From Chloroflexota bacterium (GTDB lineage Bacteria; Chloroflexota; UBA6077; JACCZL01): a stretch of DNA of 56,093 nt. Below are positions 35,953 through 45,012 of the stretch, one piece after another. The position numbers were made by a program, and so were the translations under genes. The notes under the pieces are model-generated. The model did not search any database and was not told the DNA's origin. It saw only the letters and a program-made list of their open reading frames with translations. The stretch covers positions 25,196-81,288 of the forward strand of contig JAUJPG010000024.1 in the NCBI GenBank assembly GCA_030447245.1, written 5' to 3'. The stretch's first letter is position 1. Every line of letters begins with the position of its first letter.

Positions 35953-36190
35953 TGGGCCAGCTCCTTTCGCGCCATCGGCACCGTGCCCGCGAGGATAGCC
36001 GGCCCGTCCCCCAGCGAGCCAGCCAGCTTGCTCAAGGCTCTCAGGCGCGAGCTTCGGGTACCTGCCGCGCTCGACGAGGACGCCCCACTCACCTCGCGCC
36101 CCCAGGCGCACTGCCGGCGCGACCCGCACCGGCCAGTTGGAGTAGACTGGCTACACCGTTCGCCGCACCCACTCGATGGAGAGGAAGATC

Positions 36191-37096
36191 ATGCCGGTCA
36201 AGGGATTGCTCCACTACGCGCTCGAAGTGCCGGACCCGGTGCTCGGGGAGACGTTCTACAAGGATTTCGGCCTCAAGGAGACCGACAACCGCGGCAACTC
36301 GGTCCAATTCAAGACGAGCCAGGGCAGCGGCGAGCTGTTGCTGTACGAAGGTCCGAAAAAGCGGCTGCACCACATCGCGCTGGCCGCGCCCGGCGACGAC
36401 TTCACTGCCGTCCGCGATGCGCTCAAGGCGGCCGGCATCCCAGAGATTGACCCCCCGAACAGCGCGCCGCAGGTCGGCATCTGGTTCAACGATCCGGACG
36501 GCAACCTGATCAACGTCCGTCAGGAGGAGCGCAAGACGATTGCGGCCGAGCCGCTGCTGGACTACAACGGGCCTGGCAACGCCACGCGGATCAATCGACG
36601 CGGCATGCCGACGTTCGAGCGGGCCGAGCCGCGCCGGCTGGGCCACGTGCTGTTCTTCACGCCCGATCCGGACGCGGCCACCCGCTTCTATACCGAGACG
36701 CTCGGCTTCAAGATCTCCGACCGCGTGCCCGGCATCCTGTCGTTCATGCGCTGCTCGACCGACCACCACAACATTGCGGTCGCCAAGTCGACCCACCGCG
36801 GCTTCCACCACGCGTCTTACGAGGTGGGCAGCTTCGACGAGGTCGGGATGGGCGGGATGTGGATGCGCGAGCAAGGCTGGGAGCCAGCCTGGGGGCTCGG
36901 ACGCCACGCCATCGGCAGCAACGTCTTCTATTACATCAAAGATCCCTGGGGCAGCTATGCCGAGTACTTCCACGACATCGACTACATCCCCGAGGACGCC
37001 ACCTGGGACGCCCGCGAGTGGGACCCCAAGTACGCCCTGTACTGCTGGGGCCCCGACGTCCCGTCCGACTTCATCATCAACAAGGAAGAGGTTTAG
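36191..37096 (+). CDS. VOC-superfamily extradiol dioxygenase-like protein
   Basis: A 301-residue protein of two vicinal-oxygen-chelate domains. The N-terminal domain (1-110) looks structural. The C-terminal domain keeps a complete type I extradiol metal triad: His152 in 'RRLGHVLFFTPDP', His206 or His207 in 'RGFHHASYEVG', and Glu258 in 'WGSYAEYFHD'. Such enzymes cleave catechol-type rings with Fe2+ and O2. A FAH-family hydrolase (next gene, opposite strand) commonly acts on the ring-cleavage product in meta-cleavage pathways, so a short catabolic set is likely. The ATG at 36191 has GGAGAGGA upstream. The true substrate is not known. Confidence 0.85.
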   Translation: MPVKGLLHYALEVPDPVLGETFYKDFGLKETDNRGNSVQFKTSQGSGELLLYEGPKKRLHHIALAAPGDDFTAVRDALKAAGIPEIDPPNSAPQVGIWFNDPDGNLINVRQEERKTIAAEPLLDYNGPGNATRINRRGMPTFERAEPRRLGHVLFFTPDPDAATRFYTETLGFKISDRVPGILSFMRCSTDHHNIAVAKSTHRGFHHASYEVGSFDEVGMGGMWMREQGWEPAWGLGRHAIGSNVFYYIKDPWGSYAEYFHDIDYIPEDATWDAREWDPKYALYCWGPDVPSDFIINKEEV

Positions 37097-37174
37097 GGGC
37101 CTTCGGTGCTCGCCCTTCAACCAGGTGCGCTTCGCGATGGTCCGTGAGGTTCGCCGGCGGCTCGGACGGGGTGG

Positions 37175-38158
37175 TTACGACAGACTGCGCTGCGGTCGGA
37201 CGACGCGATTCCGAAGCCTGCCGAGCTTCTCGACTTCCAGCTCCACGGTGGCGCCAGGGGTGATCCAGCGGTCTAGCTCCAGGCCAGCGCCGGTGGTGGC
37301 GGTGCCGGAGCCGAAAAAGTCGCCGGGGTAGAGCGTCTCGTCGCGCGAGACGTATGCGATCATCTGCTCGAACTTCCAGTACATGCCGGACGAGCTGGAG
37401 CGCGACCACTCCTCGCCGTCGATCCGAGCGACCATCGTCAGGGCGTACGGATCGCCGACCTCGTCCGAGGTGACGAGGTAAGGACCCATCGCGTTACCGG
37501 TGTCGAAGTCCTTGCCCTTGGCCGGGCCGAGCAACTGCTGCATCTCGTCCGTCTGGGTCTGGCGAGCGCTGAAGTCGTTGAAGATGGTGAAGCCGGCGAT
37601 GTGCTCGCGGGCTTCGCGCTCCGGGATGGACGTGCCCTGCTTGCCGATGAAGCACCCGAACTCGAGCTCGTAGTCGAGCTTTGGCTCGTAGCTTGGCCAG
37701 ACCACGTCAGTATCGGGGTCGACGACGGTCATCGGGTTGCCCTTGTAGTAGGCTGGAAAGCGGTACCAGACCTCCGGTACACGCACCGCTTCCGGGTCCT
37801 GGCCCTTCAAACGCGCCATCGTGCGCAGTGAGTTGAGGGTGTGGCCCTCGAAGACCATGAGGTCACGGATGGTGTTCGGGCGCGGCACCGGCGCCAGCAG
37901 CCGGACCGCGCCGAGCGGGACCAGCGCCTCCTGGGGCGGATTGTCGGCGAGCCGGCGGGCCGCGTCCATCCCTGCCTCGCCGGCGCGCAGCAGGGCCAAC
38001 ATGTCCGCGAACTGGAGCGCCGGAACGCCGTCTGCGCCGGGGCCGCCAAGCTCGTGAGCACGCGTCAGGTCCACCAGCGTCTGATCGGCTTCGCGGACGA
38101 CGCCGATCCTTGGCGCCGCGTCGGGCGCTTCGCGGTCGCGGTAGGTCGCGAGCTTCAC
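37175..38158 (-). CDS. Fumarylacetoacetate hydrolase family protein
   Basis: A 327-residue FAH-fold enzyme with a more fumarylacetoacetase-like C-terminal part than the copy at 8.2 kb. It has 'PVPRPNTIRDLMVFEGHTLN', 'PKLDYELEFGCFIGKQGTSI' with metal-binding Glu residues, 'IAGFTIFNDFSARQTQTDEM' and 'LYPGDFFGSGTATTGAGLEL'. Likely hydrolyses or isomerises a dicarboxylic ring-cleavage product with a divalent metal. It is convergent with the extradiol-like dioxygenase gene (78 bp between stops), so the two would be separate transcripts serving one pathway; this link is inference. Divergent from the exported cyclase gene. Confidence 0.9.
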   Translation of the reverse strand: MKLATYRDREAPDAAPRIGVVREADQTLVDLTRAHELGGPGADGVPALQFADMLALLRAGEAGMDAARRLADNPPQEALVPLGAVRLLAPVPRPNTIRDLMVFEGHTLNSLRTMARLKGQDPEAVRVPEVWYRFPAYYKGNPMTVVDPDTDVVWPSYEPKLDYELEFGCFIGKQGTSIPEREAREHIAGFTIFNDFSARQTQTDEMQQLLGPAKGKDFDTGNAMGPYLVTSDEVGDPYALTMVARIDGEEWSRSSSSGMYWKFEQMIAYVSRDETLYPGDFFGSGTATTGAGLELDRWITPGATVELEVEKLGRLRNRVVRPQRSLS

Positions 38159-38592
38159 TGCTTGTCCTCCTCCTGGTGGGTACCACTGGCCTGCGCTTGC
38201 GGGGACCTGCCCCCCGGACGACCCACCCGGGTCGATCTCGATTGGGCAGCCGACGACGGTCTAGGTGGTGGCAACCTGTTTGAGCCGCGAGCCAATGGTG
38301 CCGGAGCATCGCGATGGTCCCACAACCGACCCTGACCGTCGAGACCACCCCGCCGCGCCTCTGGAAGCAGAGGCTGGCGCGAGATTGGTCCCTTGACAAC
38401 GCCACCGATTTGCGTACGATAGCGCCATCGCTTCGGCGCAACCTCAGCTGAGCGACGGTGCGAGGAGGCGCCGTCCAGCGTCGCCGTTGCGTCGCTCCGT
38501 CGATGGCGCCCCGCCGGTGTTCGACGCCGCGGTGGCGCGGCGTCAGTGTCCCGCGGAGCGGAGTGGAACCACACTGCCCATGGAGGTGCACC
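38159..38592. other. 434-bp divergent intergenic region
   Basis: Separates the minus-strand FAH gene from the plus-strand cyclase gene. Apart from the sigma-70-like promoter at 38393-38420 I see no gene, RNA or strong repeat. The plus-strand leader after that promoter would be about 165 bases long and is very GC rich. Confidence 0.5.
38393..38420 (+). promoter_or_regulatory. Sigma-70-type promoter for the cyclase gene
   Basis: A perfect -35 TTGACA (38393-38398), a 16-base spacer and TACGAT (38415-38420), a good -10 match. It is the best-matching promoter seen in the window. Transcription would start about 165 bases before the GTG start at 38593. Confidence 0.7.
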
Positions 38593-39759
38593 GTGGATGA
38601 CCGTGTCCAGGAGTTGGTGTCGGACTTCAAGCAGGGTTTCCTGACTCGCCGTGGCTTCCTGGCGAAGGCGGCAGGTGTTGGGCTGTCGTCGACAGCGGCG
38701 ATGGCGCTGCTCGGCCTTGGCGGAGCGCAGCCTGCCGCCGCCCAGGCCCAGATCCCCGGGCAGCCGCGGGCTCAGGTCCCCGCCGTCCAGCCGCGCGGCT
38801 GGCAGCGCGGGCGAGGCTGGGGCTGGGTCTGGGGTCCCGACGACGAGCTGGGCAATCTCAACGAGCTCAGCCCGCAGCTCACCATGAAGGCACTCTCGAT
38901 TCCGAGTCGTGGGCGCGTCTACGACCTGGGGCTGACCTATGAGCGACGCAGCTACAAGTGGCCGGGCCACAGCCCGGGCGAAATCCTGACCTTCCGCAGC
39001 CAGCAGGGCGAATGGTTGCAACGCGATCTGCCTTTCCAGATCGACCCGGCCCAGAACAGCTCGCGATCGAGCTTCGCGAGCTGCGCGCTCTTCATTTCGG
39101 ATAACGTCGCGACCCAGTGCGACGGCTTCGGCCACTTCTCACTCGGCGAAGAGCCTTACTACTACAACGGCTACCGAGCCTCGGATGTCGTCGGCGATTG
39201 GGGCGTGCTCAAGATGGGTGCTGAGACGATCCCGCCGATCGTCGCTCCGGCCACGCTGATCGACGTGGCCGGCCACCTGGGTATGCAGGCGCTACCGGCC
39301 GGCTTCGCGATCGGCCCCGACTTGCTCCAGGACGTCCTCGCGAGACAGGGCGTCGACATCGACGTCCTTGACGTCGTGTTCATCCGCACCGGCACGGCCG
39401 GGGTCTGGCTGCGCGGTGACGGGGTGGGTGCGAACCAGGATGAGATACGCGGCCCGGACACGGCCGGCATCACGGTAGCGGCGGCGCGCTGGCTTGTCGA
39501 GGAGAAGGGGTCTCTTGCGATCGGTTCGGACACGTCCGGCCTGGAAGTCGGCCCTCCAGTCGACTTCACCGAGGACGGGACCAGCTTCAATCCAGTCCAC
39601 AATTACTTGCTTCCCAAGCAGGGCGTCCACATCCTCGAGTTCCACAACCTGGAGGAGCTGGCCGCCGAGCGCACCTACACGTTCGCCTACATCCTCGGGG
39701 TCCAGAAGATCAAGGGGACGACCGCGGGCACCGCGCTCCGCCCGATCGGCATCGCCTGA
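38593..39759 (+). CDS. Tat-exported cyclase/kynurenine-formamidase-family protein
   Basis: A 388-residue protein with a twin-arginine signal: 'FLTRRGFLAKAAGVGLSS' and an 'AAAQAQ' cleavage region near residue 52. The mature part belongs to the cyclase family (metal-dependent hydrolases acting on formamides, lactams or isatin). In place of the usual HxGTHxD...H motif it has 'SDNVATQCDGFGHF', keeping the Asp and last His but lacking the first His, which resembles a divergent subgroup. 'DVVFIRTGTAGVW' and 'IGSDTSGLEVGPP' are other family landmarks. The GTG at 38593 follows TGGAGG. Location suggests a role outside the membrane in the same catabolic set; the substrate is unknown. Confidence 0.82.
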   Translation: MDDRVQELVSDFKQGFLTRRGFLAKAAGVGLSSTAAMALLGLGGAQPAAAQAQIPGQPRAQVPAVQPRGWQRGRGWGWVWGPDDELGNLNELSPQLTMKALSIPSRGRVYDLGLTYERRSYKWPGHSPGEILTFRSQQGEWLQRDLPFQIDPAQNSSRSSFASCALFISDNVATQCDGFGHFSLGEEPYYYNGYRASDVVGDWGVLKMGAETIPPIVAPATLIDVAGHLGMQALPAGFAIGPDLLQDVLARQGVDIDVLDVVFIRTGTAGVWLRGDGVGANQDEIRGPDTAGITVAAARWLVEEKGSLAIGSDTSGLEVGPPVDFTEDGTSFNPVHNYLLPKQGVHILEFHNLEELAAERTYTFAYILGVQKIKGTTAGTALRPIGIA

Positions 39760-40026
39760 CGGCAGGCGTGGGCTCGGGAGCATCCCAGCCATACGCCGGT
39801 CACAGCGTGATCCAGAACCGGGGCGAGAAGGCATGATGTACAGGCCTTGTGACTAGCCCCGTAGTCCGGGACGGTCTTTCTCGGGTGATCGAACATATCC
39901 AGCCACGGCACCGCCCATTCGTGAAAGCTGGGCGGCTCGCGGGCGGGGGCGACGGCAGTCACGGTGACGAGCGGAAGCTCACGAGCGACGGTGCCCTGGC
40001 GCCGTACAGGTGGAGGAGGGACACCC

Positions 40027-41325
40027 ATGGTAAGGAGTCGACGCACGAGCCTGGTGACGCTGCTGCTGGGTGTCGGGCTGGCGCTGGCGGCGGCCGACAC
40101 GGCCCGCGGCGAGGGGAATCAGGTCATTCCCGCTCCCGGGAGCAGCCGCCGGGAAATCACCATCACCGACTATGGGGTGTCCTGGAAGGTGCGGTGCGCC
40201 GCCTACCTTCCCGGTTGTGCCAATCACAATCCGTACCTCCCAGGGATGACGGGCGTGACGGCGGTCGGCTTTGTCCACACGGGCGGCCAAGCCTACCTCT
40301 ATCAGGGACAGGTCTGGTTCAACCTCGAGTCGCTCAGACAGCAGCGCGTGGCGACGATCCGGCAGGCAACGTTCCGCTACCGTGAGTTCATCCGACACCG
40401 GGAGGGGATGGGCGAGCCGAGCTGTATCCGCGATCTGAACCTGGTCACGCCGAACCAGCGCGATGACCAGCTCTACGACTACTACGCGGACAGCTTCGGG
40501 CATCTGAGCGACGACTCCTGGCTGGTGACCAGGGCTGTCGACGGCTGGTTCAGCGGCCGAACGGAGAACCACGGGTTCGTGCTGCGCGGGTTCGACGAGT
40601 CGGCCAACCCCGACAGCGACCCCTGGGGCTGCCTGTCGCACGTCACTGACTTCGAGCTGCGCGTCGTCGCGGAGGTGGACCAACTCGACTTCACGGACAC
40701 GCTCGAGAACGTCCGCAACCGTCCCGGCGGTGGGCTGGAGGCACCGACCCGCCTGGGAGGGCTCGATCCGACCCGGCCGGTCGGCAGCATCCCCGGCCAG
40801 CCCGGCGGCGCCATGGTGGAGGGCCGGGCCGCGGACGCCGCCACGACCGTCCAGGTGGACGAGCAGAAGACCGCCGAGGCCAAGCCGGTCCAGCCGGCCG
40901 ATCTGGTGGTCACAAGCCTCCAGGTCCGCGGCAAGGGCGTGAACGCCGGCAGCGAGTGCCGCCCTGGCGAGAACCGCGTCCTGGTGACCGTCCAGAACGC
41001 CGGTGCCCAGCCGGCCGCCGCGTTCGCCGTCCTGCTCCAGGTCGATGGCGACGACCGGGGCGACCCGCGGGAGGTCGCCGGGCTGGAGGCTGGCGCGGAG
41101 ACGGTGGTCACCTTCGAGGGGGTGCGGGTCAGGTCGGGCGAGCGTGAGTTCCGGGCAATCGCCGACGTCAACCTGGAGCTGGCCGAGGGCGACGAGGGCA
41201 ACAACGTCCGCCTGCTGAAAGTCGAGTGCCGCGACGCCGAGGATGCCGATGAGCAGAAGAAGGAGGCGGACGACAAGAAGAAGGAGGAGGAGGAAAAGAA
41301 GAGGAGGAAAGAGGACGACGATTAG
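40027..41325 (+). CDS. Secreted CARDB-domain protein with charged C-terminal tail
   Basis: A 432-residue exported protein. It starts with a basic N-terminus and a hydrophobic core ('LVTLLLGVGLALAAADTARG'), a standard signal peptide. Residues about 35-240 form a globular domain that I do not recognise, with paired cysteines ('VRCAAYLPGCANHN'). Residues about 295-400 read as a CARDB beta-sandwich ('PADLVVTSLQVRGKG' ... 'LAEGDEGNNVRLLKVEC'), a domain used in adhesion and cell-surface proteins. The last 30 residues are almost only Asp, Glu, Lys and Arg. The ATG at 40027 follows GGAGGAGGGA. It probably acts outside the cell. Confidence 0.75.
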   Translation: MVRSRRTSLVTLLLGVGLALAAADTARGEGNQVIPAPGSSRREITITDYGVSWKVRCAAYLPGCANHNPYLPGMTGVTAVGFVHTGGQAYLYQGQVWFNLESLRQQRVATIRQATFRYREFIRHREGMGEPSCIRDLNLVTPNQRDDQLYDYYADSFGHLSDDSWLVTRAVDGWFSGRTENHGFVLRGFDESANPDSDPWGCLSHVTDFELRVVAEVDQLDFTDTLENVRNRPGGGLEAPTRLGGLDPTRPVGSIPGQPGGAMVEGRAADAATTVQVDEQKTAEAKPVQPADLVVTSLQVRGKGVNAGSECRPGENRVLVTVQNAGAQPAAAFAVLLQVDGDDRGDPREVAGLEAGAETVVTFEGVRVRSGEREFRAIADVNLELAEGDEGNNVRLLKVECRDAEDADEQKKEADDKKKEEEEKKRRKEDDD

Positions 41326-41334
41326 CCGGGTGCC

Positions 41335-41515
41335 CTACCAGTCGTGCGCCGACGCGAGGATGGGGAGGCAGATGAGGGAGCAGGCGAGGTGCAGTGGCCT
41401 CAGCAGCACATCGGATCAGCGCTCGTAGCGGACACCCAGGTGATGGAAACCGAGCAGCCAGGCCAATGTGCGCTCCACGCTTCGTCGGTAGCACTCCTGC
41501 CATTCGCTCGGACCG
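41335..41515 (-). pseudogene. IS5-type transposase C-terminal remnant with internal stop
   Basis: The minus strand reads 'RRSVERTLAWLLGFHHLGVR' then 'YER', a TGA at 41416-41418, then 'SDVLLRPLHLACSLICLPIL' and a stop. In intact relatives the position after YER is another Arg (CGA), so one C-to-T change explains the stop. The catalytic Glu helix (VERT) is kept, but the rest of the transposase is absent. It is a dead remnant. Confidence 0.7.
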
Positions 41516-41532
41516 ACCCATCGGGAACGACT

Positions 41533-41826
41533 TCACGTCGCGCCCGACACGAACCGGATCGCGGCCGGTCCCAGCGCCAGTGCCAGCCCGCAGCCGAGGT
41601 GAGCCGCCAGGAGTCCACAGCCGGTGACGGCCAGCACCGTCCCCAGCGTCCGCCGGCGCGTGCGCAGGAGCGCCCACGCGATGCCTAGGACGATCACCTG
41701 CTGCAGGGCCGGGCCGAGCACATCGGAGGGGGCCGACACACCGCCACGGGCCCCGCCCACGCAGAGGATGTAGCCAGCCGCGAAGCCCAGCAGGCCCACT
41801 CCCGCGTACACCAACCACCGTCCCAT
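41533..41826 (-). CDS. Small membrane protein, 97 residues
   Basis: A short protein with three hydrophobic segments: 'WLVYAGVGLLGFAAGYILCV', 'VIVLGIAWALL' and 'VLAVTGCGLLAAHLGCGLAL'. A short basic loop ('RTRRRT') lies between the second and third. I do not recognise the family. The ATG at 41826 has a GGAAGC site upstream; a longer reading to 41889 would add an arginine-rich stretch that does not look natural. It lies between two transposase remnants and may have travelled with them. Confidence 0.5.
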   Translation of the reverse strand: MGRWLVYAGVGLLGFAAGYILCVGGARGGVSAPSDVLGPALQQVIVLGIAWALLRTRRRTLGTVLAVTGCGLLAAHLGCGLALALGPAAIRFVSGAT

Positions 41827-42011
41827 GGCAGCTTCCTCCCGAGCATGATGCCGTCCCAGTGGACCTGATCGGCGATGCGACCGCCGCACGCCGCGCGTTC
41901 AGAGCATCGTAGGCGCCGATACCCCTGGCCGTGCATTCATTGCAGGTCCGCGAAGGAAGGCAGCGGCGCGCTCAAGACCGGCGCGGGAAGATGCGCGCCA
42001 GAAGATGGTTT

Positions 42012-42299
42012 CAAGAGCCTCTGGTGGCCAGCGCTGCGCGTTGGAAGAAGCGAACGCAGACGAGGGGCAGGCCGAGCACGGTCGTAGCCCGGCGATCGTA
42101 GTGGACGGCCAGGCGGCGGTAGGCGAGCAGCCGGGCAATCGTCCGCTCCACCACCCAGCGACGACGACCGAGTCGCTCGCCGGACTCGATCCGACGCCGC
42201 GCGATCCTGGGGGAAATGCCACGGCGTCGGAGGGCACGCCGATCTGACGGGTAGTCGTAGCCCTTGTCGCGGCGTGAGCGTGTTCGGCGGAACGCCAGG
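42012..42299 (-). pseudogene. IS5-type transposase C-terminal fragment
   Basis: The minus strand gives a continuous reading 'DKGYDYPSDRRALRRRGISP', 'RIARRRIESGERLGRRRWVV', 'ERTIARLLAYRRLAVHYDRR' and ends at a TGA at 42012-42014. DKGYD holds the second catalytic Asp and WVVERT the Glu of IS5/IS427-type DDE transposases. The N-terminal two thirds are missing: the fragment stops eight bases from the end of the adenylate cyclase gene. It differs from the remnant at 41335, so two separate elements have decayed here. Confidence 0.75.
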
Positions 42300-42306
42300 A
42301 GGGCGT

Positions 42307-43980
42307 CTACCTGCCGGCGGGATAGTGAACGGGCAGGGCATCGTACGGTCCAGCCCCGCCGATCTCAAGGCTGTCCTTCTCGCTGATCTCGTAGATCTTG
42401 ATTGGGCGGGAGACGCCTTCCAGCTCGACCTGGTCGATCTCCCGCGCCTCGACCAGGTCCCGCACCGCGAGCAGCGTTCGCTCGCCGACCAGGATCTGCC
42501 CAGCCTCCGCCCGGTCAGCCAGCCGCGAGGCCAGGTTCACATGGTTGCCCAGCACGGTGTACTCCAGCCGCGCCGCCGACCCGATGTTGCCCACGGTCAC
42601 GTAGCCGGTGCTGATCCCCATACCGATGGTAAGGTTCTCCACCTGGTCTACGGACCACTGCCGCTGCAGCTCGGCCAGCTTCGCCCGCATTTCAAGCGCC
42701 ATTCGGACCGCTCGCGCCGCGTGGTCCTGGTGCGGGATAGGGTCGCCGAAGAAGACCATGATCGCGTCGCCGATGTACTTGTCCAGCGTGCCGCCGTGCT
42801 TGAAGACGATCTCGGTCATTGCCGTGAGGTACTGGTTCAGGTGGTCGACCAGCTCCTCCGGCTCCATCCGCTCCGCCAAAGTCGTGAACCCGCGGATGTC
42901 CGAGAAAAAGACCGTCAGGTTCTTGCGCCGCGATGCGAGGTTGACATCCATGCTGCCCGCCAGGATCGAGTCGGCCAACTGGGGTGACAGGTAGCGCCGG
43001 AGCGTCGAGGCGCGCTCGAGCTGGCCGAGCTGCTCCTCCACCTTCTGCTGGAGATTGGTGTTCAGCGCGTGCAGCTGGTTGTACAGGCTCTCCAGGCGCA
43101 TGCTGGTGACATTGAGGTTCCGGCTCAGCGTCCCGAACTCGTCCCGGTTCGGCACCTCCACCCGCTCGGCGAAGTGCCCCTCGGCAATACCCGCCAGCAT
43201 GTGATCGATCTTGCGAACCGGCCGGATCAGCGACCAGGACAGCACGAAACCGAGCAGCAGCGCCGAGGCAAGACTCACGACGGAGAAGGTCGCCACCATC
43301 GTCGTCAGCAGCCCGCGGTCGGTCTCGAACTGCATCCTCGCGTCGGTCATCTCTCGGACGGCGTCTGCCTGCAGCTCGCGCATCGCCGCCTCGAGCAGGT
43401 GCGACACCGGGTGCTCCTCGGCCAGGTGCAGCTGCAAGGCGGCATCGTTGTTGTCCGCTCTATGCAGGGCCAGCACCCGGTCGCTGGACGCGCTGAATTG
43501 TGCGTCCATCTGCCGCACCCGTCCGAAGAAGTTGGACTGGTCCGGCGAACTGAGCCGCTCCACCGCGTCCAGGTGATCCAGGAACGCTTGCTTGGAGTCG
43601 GCGATCTTGATGTTGTTCGAGTCGTCATTGGTGAGCAGCGCCATGGCGCGGAAGTGGCTCTGCGCCGTGATGGCGTACTCCATCTGTCGGGAATGGTCCA
43701 CCTTCTCATGCAGGCGCGTCAGCACGCCTACCCGCTCACTCATCCGGCTGATGACCAGCAGGCTGAGCAGTGCCATGCCCAGCAGCAGGAGCGCGCCGAC
43801 GAGGAAGCCTGCGAGCAGCTTGACATGGACGCTGACCTTGATGGCTGCCACCAGGTCGACGAGTGGCCGCAAGGCACCGGTCATCGGCGGCAGTCCGGAC
43901 TCGGACAGGCTTCGAGCAGAACGGGAATCCGGGATCGACGCCACCGCGCGTTCCGACGGCCCATGTCCCGCGTCAGCCAT
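42307..43980 (-). CDS. Membrane adenylate/guanylate cyclase with HAMP domain
   Basis: A 557-residue signal-transduction enzyme. A first membrane helix ('LLAGFLVGALLLLGMALLSL') is followed by an extracytoplasmic four-helix sensor of about 150 residues, a second helix ('SVVSLASALLLGFVLSW'), a HAMP linker ('RPVRKIDHMLAGIAEGHF'), a coiled coil and a class III cyclase domain. Catalytic residues are visible: metal-binding Asp in 'VFFSDIRGFTTL' and 'YIGDAIMVFFGDP', and Asn in 'LGNHVNLASRL'. It makes cAMP or cGMP in response to an unknown external signal. The start at 43980 follows GGAGGT. The stop abuts a transposase fragment. Confidence 0.9.
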   Translation of the reverse strand: MADAGHGPSERAVASIPDSRSARSLSESGLPPMTGALRPLVDLVAAIKVSVHVKLLAGFLVGALLLLGMALLSLLVISRMSERVGVLTRLHEKVDHSRQMEYAITAQSHFRAMALLTNDDSNNIKIADSKQAFLDHLDAVERLSSPDQSNFFGRVRQMDAQFSASSDRVLALHRADNNDAALQLHLAEEHPVSHLLEAAMRELQADAVREMTDARMQFETDRGLLTTMVATFSVVSLASALLLGFVLSWSLIRPVRKIDHMLAGIAEGHFAERVEVPNRDEFGTLSRNLNVTSMRLESLYNQLHALNTNLQQKVEEQLGQLERASTLRRYLSPQLADSILAGSMDVNLASRRKNLTVFFSDIRGFTTLAERMEPEELVDHLNQYLTAMTEIVFKHGGTLDKYIGDAIMVFFGDPIPHQDHAARAVRMALEMRAKLAELQRQWSVDQVENLTIGMGISTGYVTVGNIGSAARLEYTVLGNHVNLASRLADRAEAGQILVGERTLLAVRDLVEAREIDQVELEGVSRPIKIYEISEKDSLEIGGAGPYDALPVHYPAGR

Positions 43981-44240
43981 GGCCGTGACCTCCACGCCCC
44001 GTGCCCGTGCCGCCAGCCGGTGCGCGGAGCAGCCTCTGCCCGGTGCCGATGCCGGTTCGTGACTAGCGCGCGGCAAATTCGCGACACCAGGATACACCGC
44101 TCACTCCGAGGTGTCCACGGTGCTTATCCTGGATCCCTCGGCCATGCCCAGGAGCGTCCGCAGCGTCACCCTCGTTGCCGCGCGCAGGGCATTGCCGGTC
44201 CCGCGCGCTCTGGGACGGCGAACGGGATGGCTTCCCGCGT

Positions 44241-44988
44241 CTACAGCAGCGTCTGGCCGCGGTCGATGATGAGGGTCTGGCCGTTGATCGAGTCGGTTTC
44301 GGCCAGGAAGCGGACCGCGCGGGCAACCTCGTCCAGATCAGCCGGCGGCGAGCCGTCGGCGGCTAGGACGCGGGCGCGAACCTCTGGCGGGATGTGCTGC
44401 TCCAGCCAGCGCGTCTCGAGCCAACCGGGGGCAACGGCATTGACCTGGATTTCGGGAGCTAGCGCCGTTGCGAGCGCCTTGGTCAGCATCACCAGCCCAG
44501 CCTTCGAGGCCATGTAGGGGATGCTGCTGCCGCTCGGCCGAAAGGCGGAGTTGGAGGCGGTGTTGACAATCTTGCCGCGCCCGCCCCGGCGCAGGTGGGG
44601 CGCCGCGGCACGGCGCGCAGTAGAACGGCCCCTTCAGGTTCACGGCCAGGATCGTGTCCCAGACTTCGTCGGTGACGCCGTCCAGGTCGGCAAGCGGCAC
44701 GTAGCGCGTCGTCCCCGCGTTATTGACGAGCACGTCGAGCCCGCCCAATCGGCTGACCACGTCCTCGACCATCGTCCGCGCCGAGGCGTCGTCGGCGACG
44801 TCCGCGCGGACGGCGTGGGCGCGCCGCCCGATCTCGCGGAGCGCCTCCGCGGTCTCCTCCGCCTCTCGCTCGGACCGCGAGTAGTTCACGGCCACGTCGC
44901 AGCCGGCCTCGGCAAGCTGGAGGCTAATCGCCCGCCCAAGCCCGGTCCCGCCACCGGTCACTAGCGCCACGCGCCCTTCGAGCGTCAT
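44241..44988 (-). CDS. Short-chain dehydrogenase/reductase (frameshifted as read)
   Basis: A classical SDR of about 249 residues. 'VALVTGGGTGLGRAISLQLA' is the NAD(P)-binding loop, 'DVLVNNAGTTRYVPL' the NNAG motif, then a one-base shift near 44605 leads to 'KIVNTASNSAFRPSGSSIPY' (reconstructed), with Ser, and 'YMASKAGLVMLTKALATALA' with the catalytic Tyr-x3-Lys. The end 'FLAETDSINGQTLIIDRGQT' is typical. Relatives reduce 3-oxoacyl groups or sugar and steroid ketones; the substrate is open. The single shift falls in a C/G-rich segment and may be a sequence error. Confidence 0.82.
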
Positions 44989-45012
44989 GCATGCTCCTTT
45001 GCCGACTCAGAC

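Noticed and set aside
41416..41418. In-frame TGA in a transposase remnant as selenocysteine
   Set aside because: Relatives have Arg (CGA) here; a simple C-to-T change in a truncated remnant explains it.
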